Origin: Dietzia sp. NCCP-2495 | GTDB taxonomy: Bacteria > Actinomycetota > Actinomycetes > Mycobacteriales > Mycobacteriaceae | Length of the DNA: 64,000 nt | Assembly (NCBI RefSeq): GCF_026011735.1 | Contig: NZ_BRVN01000006.1 | Location: forward strand, 1 to 64,000 | Direction of reading: 5' to 3' | In this document: positions 8,150-16,619 of the stretch, piece after piece | Layout: every line of letters starts with the position of its first letter | Position numbering within the stretch: the first letter of the stretch is position 1 | Notes under the pieces: model-generated | What the model saw: the letters and a program-made list of their open reading frames with translations, nothing else | What the model was told of the DNA's origin: nothing | Databases searched by the model: none | Translations under genes and position numbers: made by a program

Positions 8150-9001
8150 ATGGCCAAGCACCGAACTCGCGCCTCCGATGCCCAGCGCGCCGCCGTCCAG
8201 CAGGCCCTGGACACAGCCTTCGCCGCCGGGCGGCTCGACCACTTCGAGCACTTCGAGCGCATGCGGACCGCCACCAAGGCCAAGTACGTCGACGAACTGC
8301 GCCCGCTGGTGGAGGACATCAAAGAGAACAACGACGACCTCGGGCTCGGCAACGCCGGTCCCGCCGCCGGGAACCGGGGCAGCGCCCAACAGCCCGGCGG
8401 GCCGGGCCACGGCACGCGCGGGCGGACCCGCTCGGGCCGAAAGGGCCTGATCGTCGGCCTGGCGGTGGCGGTGCTCCTGCTGGGCGGGGGCGCGATCATC
8501 GCCGCCACCACCTCCGACTCCAGCTCGGAGGGTATGTCCACCGAGGACCTGACCCCCGGGCTGCTGCACACCGAGGACGGCGTGAACCGGCTCATCGCCG
8601 ACACCCAGGCCGACCCCCAGTTCGCCAGCCGCGGCATCGACTCGATCCTCATCTACGGCAAGTACGCCACCCTGTCCCAGCAAGACCCGGCCACCCCGCA
8701 CAAGCGGGTCACCTACGAGTACCGGGGCGGCTGGGAGGAGCGGCGGATCGACCCCATCGACGCCAAGGACACCCTCGACGTGTCGACCATCATGCCGTCA
8801 ACGGTGATAGCCGCGATCAACGCCACGTCGGACGTGCTCGACCTGGACCCGGAGACAATGGTCATCAGCCACGTGCAGATCTCCGCGGACGCCCTCGGCG
8901 ACCCGGAGGTGCGGGTCTCGGCCTCCAAGGGCAAGTACGGCGACCTGGGCACCGCCACCTTCGGCGCCGACGGCCAGCTCCGCCAGGTCCAAGAACCCTG
9001 A
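8150..9001 (+). CDS. DUF1707 membrane protein
   Basis: A 283-residue protein. The N-terminus carries a DUF1707-like segment (RASDAQR at 7-13, then a helical stretch to about 60) of the kind found in small actinobacterial membrane or regulatory proteins. A Gly/Pro-rich linker leads to one transmembrane helix (about 100-119) and an extracytoplasmic domain of about 160 residues that I do not recognise. The gene lies alone between two minus-strand steroid genes and has no steroid-type operator, so it may be a bystander. Long open frames on the opposite strand here are composition artefacts. Confidence 0.75.
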   Translation: MAKHRTRASDAQRAAVQQALDTAFAAGRLDHFEHFERMRTATKAKYVDELRPLVEDIKENNDDLGLGNAGPAAGNRGSAQQPGGPGHGTRGRTRSGRKGLIVGLAVAVLLLGGGAIIAATTSDSSSEGMSTEDLTPGLLHTEDGVNRLIADTQADPQFASRGIDSILIYGKYATLSQQDPATPHKRVTYEYRGGWEERRIDPIDAKDTLDVSTIMPSTVIAAINATSDVLDLDPETMVISHVQISADALGDPEVRVSASKGKYGDLGTATFGADGQLRQVQEP

Positions 9002-9192
9002 CAGCCCCGCTGATCCACGCGGATCTGCAGAACTACGACGCCACGTTCACTCGGGCTGCGGGCATCCCACGGATGATCGGGTCAATTACTGCGGTGCCGC
9101 GTCGGGCCAGCGCGGGTTTGTCGCTCAGAGTGGGCATTAAGGCGGGGCGGGGAGCGGACGCGGGGCGAGCGCCGGGAGGGCAGGCCGCAGGC

Positions 9193-10227
9193 TCAGCCGA
9201 TCAGCGCGCCGATCTTCTCGATCTCCTCAACCGTCTTGGCCGTGACCACGAGCATCGTGATGCCTGCGGCCTCCCACTCGGCGATCTGCTCGCGCACCTG
9301 CGCCTCGTCGCCGATGATCGCCGTGGCCTCCACCATCTCGTCCGGCACGGCGGCCGCGGCCTCGTCCTTGCGCCCCGCCCGGAACAGCTCGGTGATGCGG
9401 TCCACGTCCTCGGCGAATCCCATCCTGCGGAACGCCTCGGCGTGGAAGTTCTTCTCCTCGGCCCCCATGCCGCCGGCGTACAGCGCGGTGAACGGCTTGT
9501 AGGCGTCGATCACGCCGCGGCGGTCATCGGTGATGTGGAGCTGGCACAGGAACGCCACCTCGAAATCCTCACGTGTGCGCCGCGCACCGGGACGGGCGAA
9601 GCCTTCATCGAGCCAGGAGTTGAACTCGGACGCCGTGCGCGGGGAGGCGAGGAAGCCCAGCCAGCCATCGGCGATCTCGGCGGCAAGGGCCACGTTCTTT
9701 GGCCCCTCGGCGCCCAGCCAGATGGGCACGTCCTCGCGCAGCGGGTGCAGGATCGACTTGAGCGGCTTGCCGAAGCCGGAGGCGTCCGCGCCCTGGTACG
9801 GCAGCGCGTAGGCCGGCCCCTCGGAGGTGACCGGGGCCTCGCGCCGCAGCACCTTGCGGATGATGTCGATGTACTCGCGGGTCCGGGCGAGCGGCTTGGC
9901 GAACGCCTGTCCGTACCATCCCTCCACCACCTGCGGCCCCGAGACACCCAGCCCCAGGCAGAAGCGCCCGCCGGATAGGTGGTCGATCGTCATGGTGCTC
10001 ATCGCGGTGGCCGTGGGCGTGCGAGCGGAGAGCTGCACGACGGCGGTCGACAACCGGATGTTCTCGGTCAGCGAGCCGTACCAGGCCAGCGGGGTGAACG
10101 CGTCCGAACCCCAGGCCTCGGCGGTGAAGACGGTGTCGAACCCCGCCTTGTCCGCCGCCACCACGAGGTCGGCGTGATTGGTGGGCGGCTGCGCGCCCCA
10201 GTATCCGAGCTGCAAGGCGAATTTCAT
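9193..10227 (-). CDS. F420-dependent-type LLM oxidoreductase (Rv3520c-like)
   Basis: A 344-residue flavin/F420-dependent luciferase-like monooxygenase-fold protein. It shows the family start (KFALQLGYWG), a TAEAWGSDAFTP loop and the DHLSGGRFCLGLGVSGPQV segment (about residues 83-101). It matches M. tuberculosis Rv3520c in length and position next to the DUF35-ltp4-ltp3 operon. The reaction is unknown; reduction or oxidation of a sterol side-chain intermediate is inferred. Start 10227 fits the family; an ATG two codons upstream (10233) is equally close and neither has a clear ribosome site. It shares the KstR box at 10295-10308 with the divergent operon. Confidence 0.85.
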   Translation of the reverse strand: MKFALQLGYWGAQPPTNHADLVVAADKAGFDTVFTAEAWGSDAFTPLAWYGSLTENIRLSTAVVQLSARTPTATAMSTMTIDHLSGGRFCLGLGVSGPQVVEGWYGQAFAKPLARTREYIDIIRKVLRREAPVTSEGPAYALPYQGADASGFGKPLKSILHPLREDVPIWLGAEGPKNVALAAEIADGWLGFLASPRTASEFNSWLDEGFARPGARRTREDFEVAFLCQLHITDDRRGVIDAYKPFTALYAGGMGAEEKNFHAEAFRRMGFAEDVDRITELFRAGRKDEAAAAVPDEMVEATAIIGDEAQVREQIAEWEAAGITMLVVTAKTVEEIEKIGALIG

Positions 10228-10294
10228 GGACATAGTGTGACCCACGCCGCCGGATCCGCGTGACGCCCACAACGGAAAACCTCCCGAATTCCAG

Positions 10295-10308
10295 TGGAAC
10301 GTGTTCTA
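10295..10308. promoter_or_regulatory. KstR operator (divergent Rv3520c-like / DUF35-ltp promoter)
   Basis: TGGAACGTGTTCTA matches TnnAACnnGTTnnA fully. It ends 9 bp before the GTG start of the DUF35 gene and lies about 65 bp upstream of the divergent oxidoreductase, so it can control both directions. Confidence 0.88.
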
Positions 10309-10317
10309 CTTGCGCTT

Positions 10318-11421
10318 GTGACATCAAGAGAGATCGCCGTAGAGATCACCCCACCGGACGAGCCGCCGCTGTCCGCCTCTCTCACTCCGTCCTTCGACTA
10401 CACCAGGTCGACCGGGCCCGTGCTGGGAGCGTTCTTCACCGGACTGCGGGACCGACGGATCGTGGGCACCCGCGATTCGGCCGGCACCGTGCACGTCCCG
10501 CCCGTCGAGTTCGACCCGCTCACGCGCGGGCCGCTTACCGAGCTGGTCGAGATCGGTGCGGGTGACGGGATCGGCGGCGTCGTCGTCGCCTGGACCTGGG
10601 TTCCCTCCCCCACCGACCTCAACCCGCTCAGCTCCCCGTTCGCGTGGGCCCTGGTGCGGTTCGACGGCGCGGGCACCAGCATGCTCCTGCCCCTGGCCGC
10701 CGACGGACCCGACGCCGTGAGCACCGGGATGCGCGTGCGCGTGCGGTGGGCGGCAGAGCGGAGCGGGCGGGTCCACGACATCGCGTGCGTGGTCGCCGAG
10801 GGCGTGGTCGCCGAGGGCTCGAGCGGCGAGGGACGGGACGACGACAACAACACCACCGTTGACGCCCCGAGTTCCGATGCCTCCAGCTCCGACCCGGTGA
10901 CCGGCATCGTCACGCCCATCGGCCTCGCGGTCACCCACACGGCCGCGCCCGCCGAGAGCGAGTTCCTGCGCGCCATCGTGCAGGGCCGCATCCTCGGGCG
11001 GCGCCGCTCCAACGGTCCCGAGGTCTACGTCCCGCCGCGCGACTACTGCCCGTCCGACGGCGTGGCGATGGGCGAGTACGTGCAGGTGGCCGACCACGGC
11101 ACCGTCACCACGTTCGGCATCGTCAACGTGCCGTTCGCGGGCCAGCAGATCACGCCGCCGTACGTCACCGCGTACATCATGCTCGACGGCGCCGACGTGC
11201 CCGTCCAGCACCTGGTCCTGGGCTGCGAGGCCTCCGAGGTGCGGATCGGGATGCGCGTGCGCGCGGTGTGGGCGCCGGAGTCCGAGCGGCCCGCGTCCAT
11301 GAAGGCCATCACACACTTCGAGCCGAGCGGCGAGCCCGACGCCGATCCCGCCGCACTGGCCGGTTCCGCCGAACTGGCAGATCCCGCCGATCCCGCCATA
11401 CCTGTAGAGGACACCCCGTGA
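10318..11421 (+). CDS. Tandem DUF35 (OB-fold) protein, Rv3521-like
   Basis: A 367-residue protein with two DUF35/OB-fold-like halves (about 15-150 and 205-340) joined by an acidic Ser/Thr linker. DUF35 proteins pair with thiolase-fold lipid-transfer proteins; in steroid degradation such pairs form aldolases that cut the side chain. The next two genes, ltp4 and ltp3, are therefore the likely partners. The cysteines of a zinc ribbon are not evident. I start at GTG 10318 because the upstream GTG at 10294 would put the KstR operator inside the gene. It overlaps ltp4 in a GTGA junction. Confidence 0.82.
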   Translation: MTSREIAVEITPPDEPPLSASLTPSFDYTRSTGPVLGAFFTGLRDRRIVGTRDSAGTVHVPPVEFDPLTRGPLTELVEIGAGDGIGGVVVAWTWVPSPTDLNPLSSPFAWALVRFDGAGTSMLLPLAADGPDAVSTGMRVRVRWAAERSGRVHDIACVVAEGVVAEGSSGEGRDDDNNTTVDAPSSDASSSDPVTGIVTPIGLAVTHTAAPAESEFLRAIVQGRILGRRRSNGPEVYVPPRDYCPSDGVAMGEYVQVADHGTVTTFGIVNVPFAGQQITPPYVTAYIMLDGADVPVQHLVLGCEASEVRIGMRVRAVWAPESERPASMKAITHFEPSGEPDADPAALAGSAELADPADPAIPVEDTP

Positions 11422-12479
11422 CCCAGACAGCGCCCCGGGACGTGGCCGTCATCGGCTTCGCCCACGCCCGCCACACCGAGTCCACCTTCGGCACCACCAA
11501 CGGTGTCGAGATGCTCGCCCCCGTCTTCGCCGAGTGCTACCGCCAGACCGGGCTCGACCGCACCGACATCGAGTTCTGGTGCTCCGGCTCATCGGACTAC
11601 CTGGCCGGTCGCGCCTTCTCGTTCATCTCCGCCGTCGACTCGATAGGTGCCGTGCCGCCCATCTCCGAGTCCCACGTCGAGATGGACGCCGCATGGGCCC
11701 TGTTCGAGGCCTATCTCAAGATCGCCGCCGGCCACGCGGACACCGCGCTGGTCTACGGGTTCGGCAAGGCCTCCGCCAGCGACGACCTCGACTCGGCGCT
11801 CGCCCTGCAGCTCGACCCCTACACCGTCGCGCCACTGTGGCCCGGCCGCCACCACATCGCCGCCCTGCAGGCCCGCGCCGGCATCGACGCCGGCCGCTGG
11901 TCGGAGGCCGAGATGGCCGCCGTCGCCGCGCGCGCCCACGGCCGCGAGGCCGCCGACCTGCTGGCCGAGCCGTACGTGGCCGACCCGCTTCGCCGCCACG
12001 ACTGCCCGCCGGTCACCGACGGGGCAGGTGCGATCATCCTCGCCTCCGGCGACCGCGCCCGTGAGCTGGTCGACAACCCCGCCTACATCTCGGGGATCGA
12101 GCACATCGCCGACTCCGCAGAGTTCGGGGCGCGCGATCTCACCGACTCGCCCTCGACCCGAGCCGCCGCGGCCCGAGCGACGGGCTCGTCGTCGGACCGT
12201 CCCGACCTGGGCGGCGTCGGGATCGCCGAGCTGCACACCCAGTACACGCACCAGGAACTGCTCCTACGCGCGGCGCTGGGCCTGTCCGACGATGTCACGG
12301 TGACCCCGTCGGGCGGCTCGCTGGTCGCCGACCCGCTGTTCTCCGCCGGACTCGAGCGCATCGGCTACGCCGCCGAGGCCATCTGGTCCGGCCGCGCCGA
12401 ACGCGCCCTGGCCCACGCCACCAGCGGCCACCTGCTGCAGCAGAACCTCATCTGCCTCCTGGAAGGACGCACCGCATGA
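11418..12479 (+). CDS. ltp4: Lipid-transfer-protein/thiolase-fold aldolase Ltp4
   Basis: A 353-residue thiolase-superfamily protein of the SCP-x/Ltp type, matching Rv3522 in length, order and neighbours. It has the motif PPVTDGAGAIILASG (about 195-209) of the Ltp group and TPSGGSL near the C-terminus. Ltp3 and Ltp4 have been linked in Rhodococcus to carbon-carbon lyase steps needed for C24-branched sterol side chains; the same role is inferred here. GTG start at 11418 overlaps the preceding stop and the stop overlaps ltp3, so the three are translationally coupled. Confidence 0.85.
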   Translation: MTQTAPRDVAVIGFAHARHTESTFGTTNGVEMLAPVFAECYRQTGLDRTDIEFWCSGSSDYLAGRAFSFISAVDSIGAVPPISESHVEMDAAWALFEAYLKIAAGHADTALVYGFGKASASDDLDSALALQLDPYTVAPLWPGRHHIAALQARAGIDAGRWSEAEMAAVAARAHGREAADLLAEPYVADPLRRHDCPPVTDGAGAIILASGDRARELVDNPAYISGIEHIADSAEFGARDLTDSPSTRAAAARATGSSSDRPDLGGVGIAELHTQYTHQELLLRAALGLSDDVTVTPSGGSLVADPLFSAGLERIGYAAEAIWSGRAERALAHATSGHLLQQNLICLLEGRTA

Positions 12480-13666
12480 GCGAGAACTCGCACGGCTCCG
12501 GACTGCCCGCCGCCGTCCTCGGGACCGGCCAGACCCACCACGTGGCCCGCCGCGGCGACGTCACCATGGCCGGCCTCTGCCGTGAGGCCATCGACGCCGC
12601 CATGGTCGACGCCGGCGTGGGCTGGGACGACATCGACGCCGTAGTGGTGGGCAAGGCCCCCGACCTGTTCGAGGGCGTCATGATGCCCGAGCTGATGATG
12701 GCCGACGCCCTGGGCGCCGTGGGCAAGCCTCTCCTGCGCGTGCACACCGCCGGCTCCGTGGGCGGGTCGACCGCCGTCGTGGCCGCCTCGCACGTCCAGT
12801 CCGGGCGGTACCGCCGCGTGTTGGCCGTGGCCTGGGAGAAGCAGTCCGAGTCCAACGCCATGTGGGCGCTCTCGCTGCCCGTGCCGTTCACTGCGCCCGT
12901 CGGGGCCGGCGCCGGCGGCTACTTCGCCCCGCACGTGCGCTCCTACATCCGTAACACCGGCGCCCCCGAGCACGTGGGCGCCATGGTCGCGGTCAAGGAC
13001 CGGCTCAACGGCGCCACCAACCCGTACGCGCACCTCAAGCAGCCCGACATCACCGTGGACAAGGTGCTCGAGGGGCAGATGCTGTGGGACCCGATCCGCT
13101 TCGACGAGACCTGCCCCTCCTCCGACGGCGCGTGCGCGATCGTGATCGGCGACGGCGAGGCCGCTGAGGCTGTCGAGGCAGAGGGCCGTCAGGTCGCTTG
13201 GATCCACGCCACCGCCCTGCGCACCGAGCCCGGCACCTTCGCCGGACGCGACTACGCCAACCCACAGGCCAGCCGCGACGCCGCGGCCGCGCTGTGGGCC
13301 GAGGCCGGGATCTCCAACCCGGCCGAGGAGATCGACGCCGCCGAGATCTACGTCCCGTTCTCCTGGTTCGAGCCCATGTGGCTGGAGAGTCTCGGATTCG
13401 CGGAACCCGGCGAGGGCTGGCGGATGACCGAGTCCGGCGCCACCGCGCGCGACGGCTCCCTGCCCGTCAACCCGTCCGGCGGGGTTCTCTGCTCGAACCC
13501 GATCGGCGCTTCCGGGATGCTGCGGTTCGCCGAGGCCGCCCGTCAGGTCATGAACAGGGCGGACGACCACCAGATCCCCGGGGCGAGAAAGGCTTTCGGC
13601 CACGCCTACGGTGGGGGATCCCAGTACTTCTCAATGTGGGTTGTCGGAACAGAGCGCAAGGCATGA
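12476..13666 (+). CDS. ltp3: Lipid-transfer-protein/thiolase-fold aldolase Ltp3
   Basis: A 396-residue thiolase-fold Ltp protein corresponding to Rv3523. It shows the HTAGSVGGSTAVVAASHVQSG segment (about 90-110), a C-P-S-SDGACAIVIGD stretch (about 211-224) and NPSGGVLCSNPIGASG (about 330-345), as expected for SCP-x-like aldolases. It probably acts with Ltp4 and the DUF35 protein in side-chain C-C cleavage after CoA activation and oxidation. ATGA overlaps join it to ltp4 upstream and the NTF2-like gene downstream. Confidence 0.85.
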   Translation: MSENSHGSGLPAAVLGTGQTHHVARRGDVTMAGLCREAIDAAMVDAGVGWDDIDAVVVGKAPDLFEGVMMPELMMADALGAVGKPLLRVHTAGSVGGSTAVVAASHVQSGRYRRVLAVAWEKQSESNAMWALSLPVPFTAPVGAGAGGYFAPHVRSYIRNTGAPEHVGAMVAVKDRLNGATNPYAHLKQPDITVDKVLEGQMLWDPIRFDETCPSSDGACAIVIGDGEAAEAVEAEGRQVAWIHATALRTEPGTFAGRDYANPQASRDAAAALWAEAGISNPAEEIDAAEIYVPFSWFEPMWLESLGFAEPGEGWRMTESGATARDGSLPVNPSGGVLCSNPIGASGMLRFAEAARQVMNRADDHQIPGARKAFGHAYGGGSQYFSMWVVGTERKA

Positions 13667-14181
13667 CCAATCCCTACCTCGACGAGACCGGCCAGTACCG
13701 GCCGCGCGCGATGAGCGAGCAGGCCCTGGCGAGCCCCGCCTACGCCGCCGCCCGCCGCTCGTGGGCCGCGACCAACGCCGGTGACCGCGACGCCTGGATC
13801 GGCGCCTGGTCCCCCGAGGGCACCATCGAGGACCCCGTAGGGCCGTCGATGTTCGACGAGGAGGGCCGCGGCCACACCGGCACCGAGCGCCTCCTGGAGT
13901 TCTGGGAGAAGGCCGTGGCCACCCCGGACCACATCGAGTTCCGCTTCGACCGCGCGATCGCCGCCGGCGACGAGCTGCTCTGCACCGGCACCATGCGCAC
14001 CCACATGGGCGCCAACCTCATGGATATCGACATCGCGGTGGACTACCGCGTCGACGCCGACGGGAAGCTCATCGCGCTGCGCGCGTTCTGGGAGCAGGAC
14101 GTGGCCATGTCCTCCGGGCTGCGCCCCCTCACAGACGACGACCGGGCCGCCATCTCAGGCGCCCTCCGAAAGGACACCTGA
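13663..14181 (+). CDS. NTF2-like / ketosteroid-isomerase-fold protein
   Basis: A 172-residue NTF2-like (SnoaL/ketosteroid isomerase superfamily) protein. The core (about 28-145) follows the alpha+beta cone pattern, with WAATNAGDRDAWIGAWSPEGTIEDPVG split as helix then strand, and repeated beta-strands ending ALRAFWEQD. Acidic residues line the expected cavity (Asp at about 43 and 53), but catalytic Tyr/Asp of true Delta5-3-ketosteroid isomerase cannot be confirmed by eye. It is coupled to ltp3 by an ATGA junction and is 1 bp from the next gene, so it acts in the same side-chain block. Confidence 0.75.
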   Translation: MTNPYLDETGQYRPRAMSEQALASPAYAAARRSWAATNAGDRDAWIGAWSPEGTIEDPVGPSMFDEEGRGHTGTERLLEFWEKAVATPDHIEFRFDRAIAAGDELLCTGTMRTHMGANLMDIDIAVDYRVDADGKLIALRAFWEQDVAMSSGLRPLTDDDRAAISGALRKDT

Positions 14182-14182
14182 C

Positions 14183-15088
14183 ATGGCACGGGTAGCGGAC
14201 GTCGAGTTCTCCGTCCCGGTCTCCTTCTCCCCCGTCGACCAGTACATCTCGATCGCCCGCGGCGCCGAGGCCGCCGGCTTCGACCGCGTGGTGCTGCCCG
14301 ACTCCCTGTTCCACCCGCGTCGGCAGGACAAGGACTACCCCTACACGCCCGACGGCTCGCGCATGTGGGACGAGAACACGCAGTGGGTCGAGCCGCTCAT
14401 CGCCTCCGCAGCCATGGGCGGGGCCACCTCGACCATCCGGTTCTCCCCGCAGGTGCTCAAAGTGGGGCCGCGGAACCCGCTGCTGCTGACCCGCCAGGTG
14501 GCCTCGGTCGCGCTGCTCACCGGCAACCGCCTGGACCTGGGCGTGGGGATCGGCTGGGACCCCAACGAGTTCGAGTGGTGCGGCGCCCCCTTCAAGGGCC
14601 GCGGTAAGCGCGTCGACGAGTCGCTGGCGATCATGCGCGAGGCGCTGCGCGGCGAGTGGATGGAGTTCCATGGCGACCACTTCGACTTCGACGAGCTCAT
14701 CTTCACCCCCGCCCCCTCCGAGCAGGTGCCGTTCTACGTCGGCGGCCACACGGAGATCGCGCTCAAGCGGGCCGCGCGGCTCGGCCAGGGCTGGACCAGC
14801 GCGATGATGAAGTACGACGACATCGTGGCCACCGTGAAGCGCCTGGGTGAGCTTCTCGAGGCCAACGGTCGCTCGTTGGCCGACCGCGGCGACGGCAAGC
14901 CGTTCGCCATCCAGGTGGTGTGCCTCGACAAGTTCGGCAGCCGCGGGTTCACTGAGCTCGCCGAGGCGGGTGTCACCGACATCATCGTGATGCCGTGGAT
15001 GATCGAGGGCCACGGTTTCGACTGCTCGGTGGATCAGAAGCTCGAGTCCATCGCCAACTTCGGCGCGAAGTACGGCCTCGGCGGCTGA
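14183..15088 (+). CDS. F420-dependent-type LLM oxidoreductase, second copy
   Basis: A 301-residue luciferase-like (TIGR03619-type) F420/flavin-dependent oxidoreductase. Markers are the start (EFSVPVSFSPVDQYISIARG), the LLLTRQVASVALLTGNRLDLG stretch split across about 95-115, the GVGIGWDPNEFEWCG loop (about 115-129) and VPFYVGGHTEIALKRAARLG. It ends the KstR-box operon that starts at 10318. It is clearly divergent from the Rv3520c-like enzyme and has a different subfamily length, so the two are not duplicates. Substrate unknown; a sterol side-chain redox step is inferred. Confidence 0.83.
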   Translation: MARVADVEFSVPVSFSPVDQYISIARGAEAAGFDRVVLPDSLFHPRRQDKDYPYTPDGSRMWDENTQWVEPLIASAAMGGATSTIRFSPQVLKVGPRNPLLLTRQVASVALLTGNRLDLGVGIGWDPNEFEWCGAPFKGRGKRVDESLAIMREALRGEWMEFHGDHFDFDELIFTPAPSEQVPFYVGGHTEIALKRAARLGQGWTSAMMKYDDIVATVKRLGELLEANGRSLADRGDGKPFAIQVVCLDKFGSRGFTELAEAGVTDIIVMPWMIEGHGFDCSVDQKLESIANFGAKYGLGG

Positions 15089-15090
15089 CA

Positions 15091-15130
15091 CCGCCCCTCG
15101 CTCCAGCCGTCCCGCCCCTCGCTCCAGCCG
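15091..15130. repeat. 21-bp tandem repeat, two copies
   Basis: The 19-bp unit CCGCCCCTCGCTCCAGCCG occurs at 15091-15109 and again at 15112-15130. It directly follows the stop of the second LLM gene and abuts the inverted-repeat element at 15141. Confidence 0.8.
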
Positions 15131-15140
15131 CCCCGCCCCG

Positions 15141-15196
15141 TTTACTAGACAGCTTTTGCGAAGATCCGTCAGATCTCGCGACTGCTGTTTAGTAAT
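15141..15196. repeat. Inverted-repeat element, copy 1
   Basis: TTTACTAGACAG (15141-15152) and CTGTTTAGTAA (15185-15195) form an imperfect inverted repeat around a 32-nt centre that ends GCGACTG. A near-identical layout recurs at 16462-16518 with TTTACTCGACAG and CTGTCTAGTAGA and the same GCGACT near the end of the centre. The two elements flank a single gene. Confidence 0.6.
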
Positions 15197-15368
15197 CGGG
15201 AGGCGGGCGTTTGCTGCGACGGCCCGCTGGCGCGTCGGGCCCCAGCTCCAAGCATGCAGACGCGCCGCGATCAAGAGGTCTTTCGTAGCTGTGGAAGACC
15301 GTCCCCATCCTCCACATTCTGCAGTGTTGGCCTGTTCCCGGCTGCCCGCACTCACGACCATGGCAGGC

Positions 15369-16358
15369 ATGACCAGTGGGAACGGGCCCGAGCACGCAGA
15401 AAGCAAGCCACGTCGTCGTCGCTCGGATCGGGACGACCGGCCCGGAACCGCCGTTGACACCGATATGTTCGCGGCAGCTATAGCAACGGGTCGGCCGTTC
15501 GTCGCCAGTGCAGCGCTGGAGCTCGGGATCGTCACCAGATACGCCCTGAAGACACGGTTTCGCCAACTTCATCCGGGCGTATACGTGGCCGTCGATAAGC
15601 AGCTCGCCACCCGCGACCGCATCCGGGCCGCCGGCCTGTGGGCGCCTCCGGACGCGACTATTACTGGATGGGCTGCCGCGCATCTGTACGGCGAGGAGTG
15701 GTACTCGGACCGACGCTGCGCTCGTGTCATTGATGTCCATTCTCCTCGACCACTACGCCCGGCGTCCGGGGTGCGCGTTCACGCGAGTTCACGAACCATA
15801 CCGACCGCTGACAGGTGGAAACTCGGTGGATTATGGGTGGTGGCTCCCGCACGTGCCGCTGTCGATGTCGCGCGCTGGACGCGCGGGCACGACCTCAAAA
15901 TCTGTGCGATCGACTCGATCTGCAACTCCGCCTCGATCACGCTGCAGGCTGTCGAGGACGCCGCCGGTCGAATGGTCGGACAGCACGGGGTCCGCGCGGT
16001 GGCCGACCTCCTCCCGCACTGCGATCCGGGCGCGCAATCGCCCCAGGAAACAGAGATGCGGCTGCGGATAGCGAGGTCTCACCTTCCCACCCCGACGAGC
16101 CAGTTGGAGATATTCAACGAGTACGGGCAAAAGGTGGCGACCGCGGACCTCGGGTACGAGGCCGAAAAGGTGGCGATCTTCTACGACGGCCGCGGGCACT
16201 CCCGTGAAGCTCAGTGGCTGTACGACGTCCAGATCAATGCCGAGCTCGCGGACCTGGGCTGGGAAGTCGTTCGACTCGCGAAAGGGATGCTCGCCGGCAT
16301 CGCGGTCCACCACATAGAACAGGCATTGGACCGGAGCAGAAGAAAAAAAGATCGCTGA
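15369..16358 (+). CDS. AbiEi-like / PD-(D/E)XK nuclease-like protein
   Basis: About 329 residues. The N-terminal half resembles actinobacterial proteins annotated as AbiEi-like antitoxins: a winged-helix-like start, then LHPGVYVAV and the PDATITGWAAAHLYG stretch. The C-terminal half carries a DUF559/Vsr-like region (ADLGYEAEKVAIFYDG, then DLGWEVVRLAKGML) typical of PD-(D/E)XK folds. I start at ATG 15369; ATG 15360 is possible, and the longer frame from 15156 begins inside the inverted-repeat element and is rejected. It sits alone between two copies of that element within the steroid region, which suggests a mobile or defence cassette. Function is unproven. Confidence 0.65.
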   Translation: MTSGNGPEHAESKPRRRRSDRDDRPGTAVDTDMFAAAIATGRPFVASAALELGIVTRYALKTRFRQLHPGVYVAVDKQLATRDRIRAAGLWAPPDATITGWAAAHLYGEEWYSDRRCARVIDVHSPRPLRPASGVRVHASSRTIPTADRWKLGGLWVVAPARAAVDVARWTRGHDLKICAIDSICNSASITLQAVEDAAGRMVGQHGVRAVADLLPHCDPGAQSPQETEMRLRIARSHLPTPTSQLEIFNEYGQKVATADLGYEAEKVAIFYDGRGHSREAQWLYDVQINAELADLGWEVVRLAKGMLAGIAVHHIEQALDRSRRKKDR

Positions 16359-16461
16359 CCAGCACCCCTGACCAGCGCCCCCTGCTCGCCGTCCCGGCGA
16401 CCCCACCCGGCTGCCCGCCAGCTCGCCTCGCCGACCGCTCAGTATGCCCCCGCCCCCCCAA

Positions 16462-16518
16462 TTTACTCGACAGAATGGTCGACGTTCCTGGCTCTGAGCG
16501 ACTCAACTGTCTAGTAGA
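16462..16518. repeat. Inverted-repeat element, copy 2
   Basis: TTTACTCGACAG (16462-16473) and CTGTCTAGTAGA (16507-16518) flank a 33-nt centre. Arm sequence, spacing and an internal GCGACT match the copy at 15141-15196, so the two are related and lie on either side of the nuclease-like gene. Confidence 0.6.
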
Positions 16519-16545
16519 CGGGACGGATGGACGGACGGCGCCGCA

Positions 16546-16619
16546 GCGAGGCCGCATACGCGGCGCTGGGGGTGGGCTGCGGTTGCAACGAGGCCGCTTA
16601 TGCGTCGTTGGGGATGGGG
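16546..16619. repeat. Imperfect 42-bp-period direct repeat
   Basis: Two 32-nt segments (16546-16577 and 16588-16619) agree at about 25 positions. The second contains the 3' end of the epoxide-hydrolase-like gene; the first lies just downstream of it. It looks like a small tandem duplication of the gene end. Confidence 0.5.

Noticed and set aside
7729-9978. A 749-codon plus-strand open frame
   Set aside because: It is antisense to the acyl-CoA synthetase and the LLM gene and out of frame with the DUF1707 gene; all three are real by motif content.
15156-15368. Upstream start for the nuclease-like gene
   Set aside because: The first 71 codons begin inside the inverted-repeat element and have no domain character or ribosome site.
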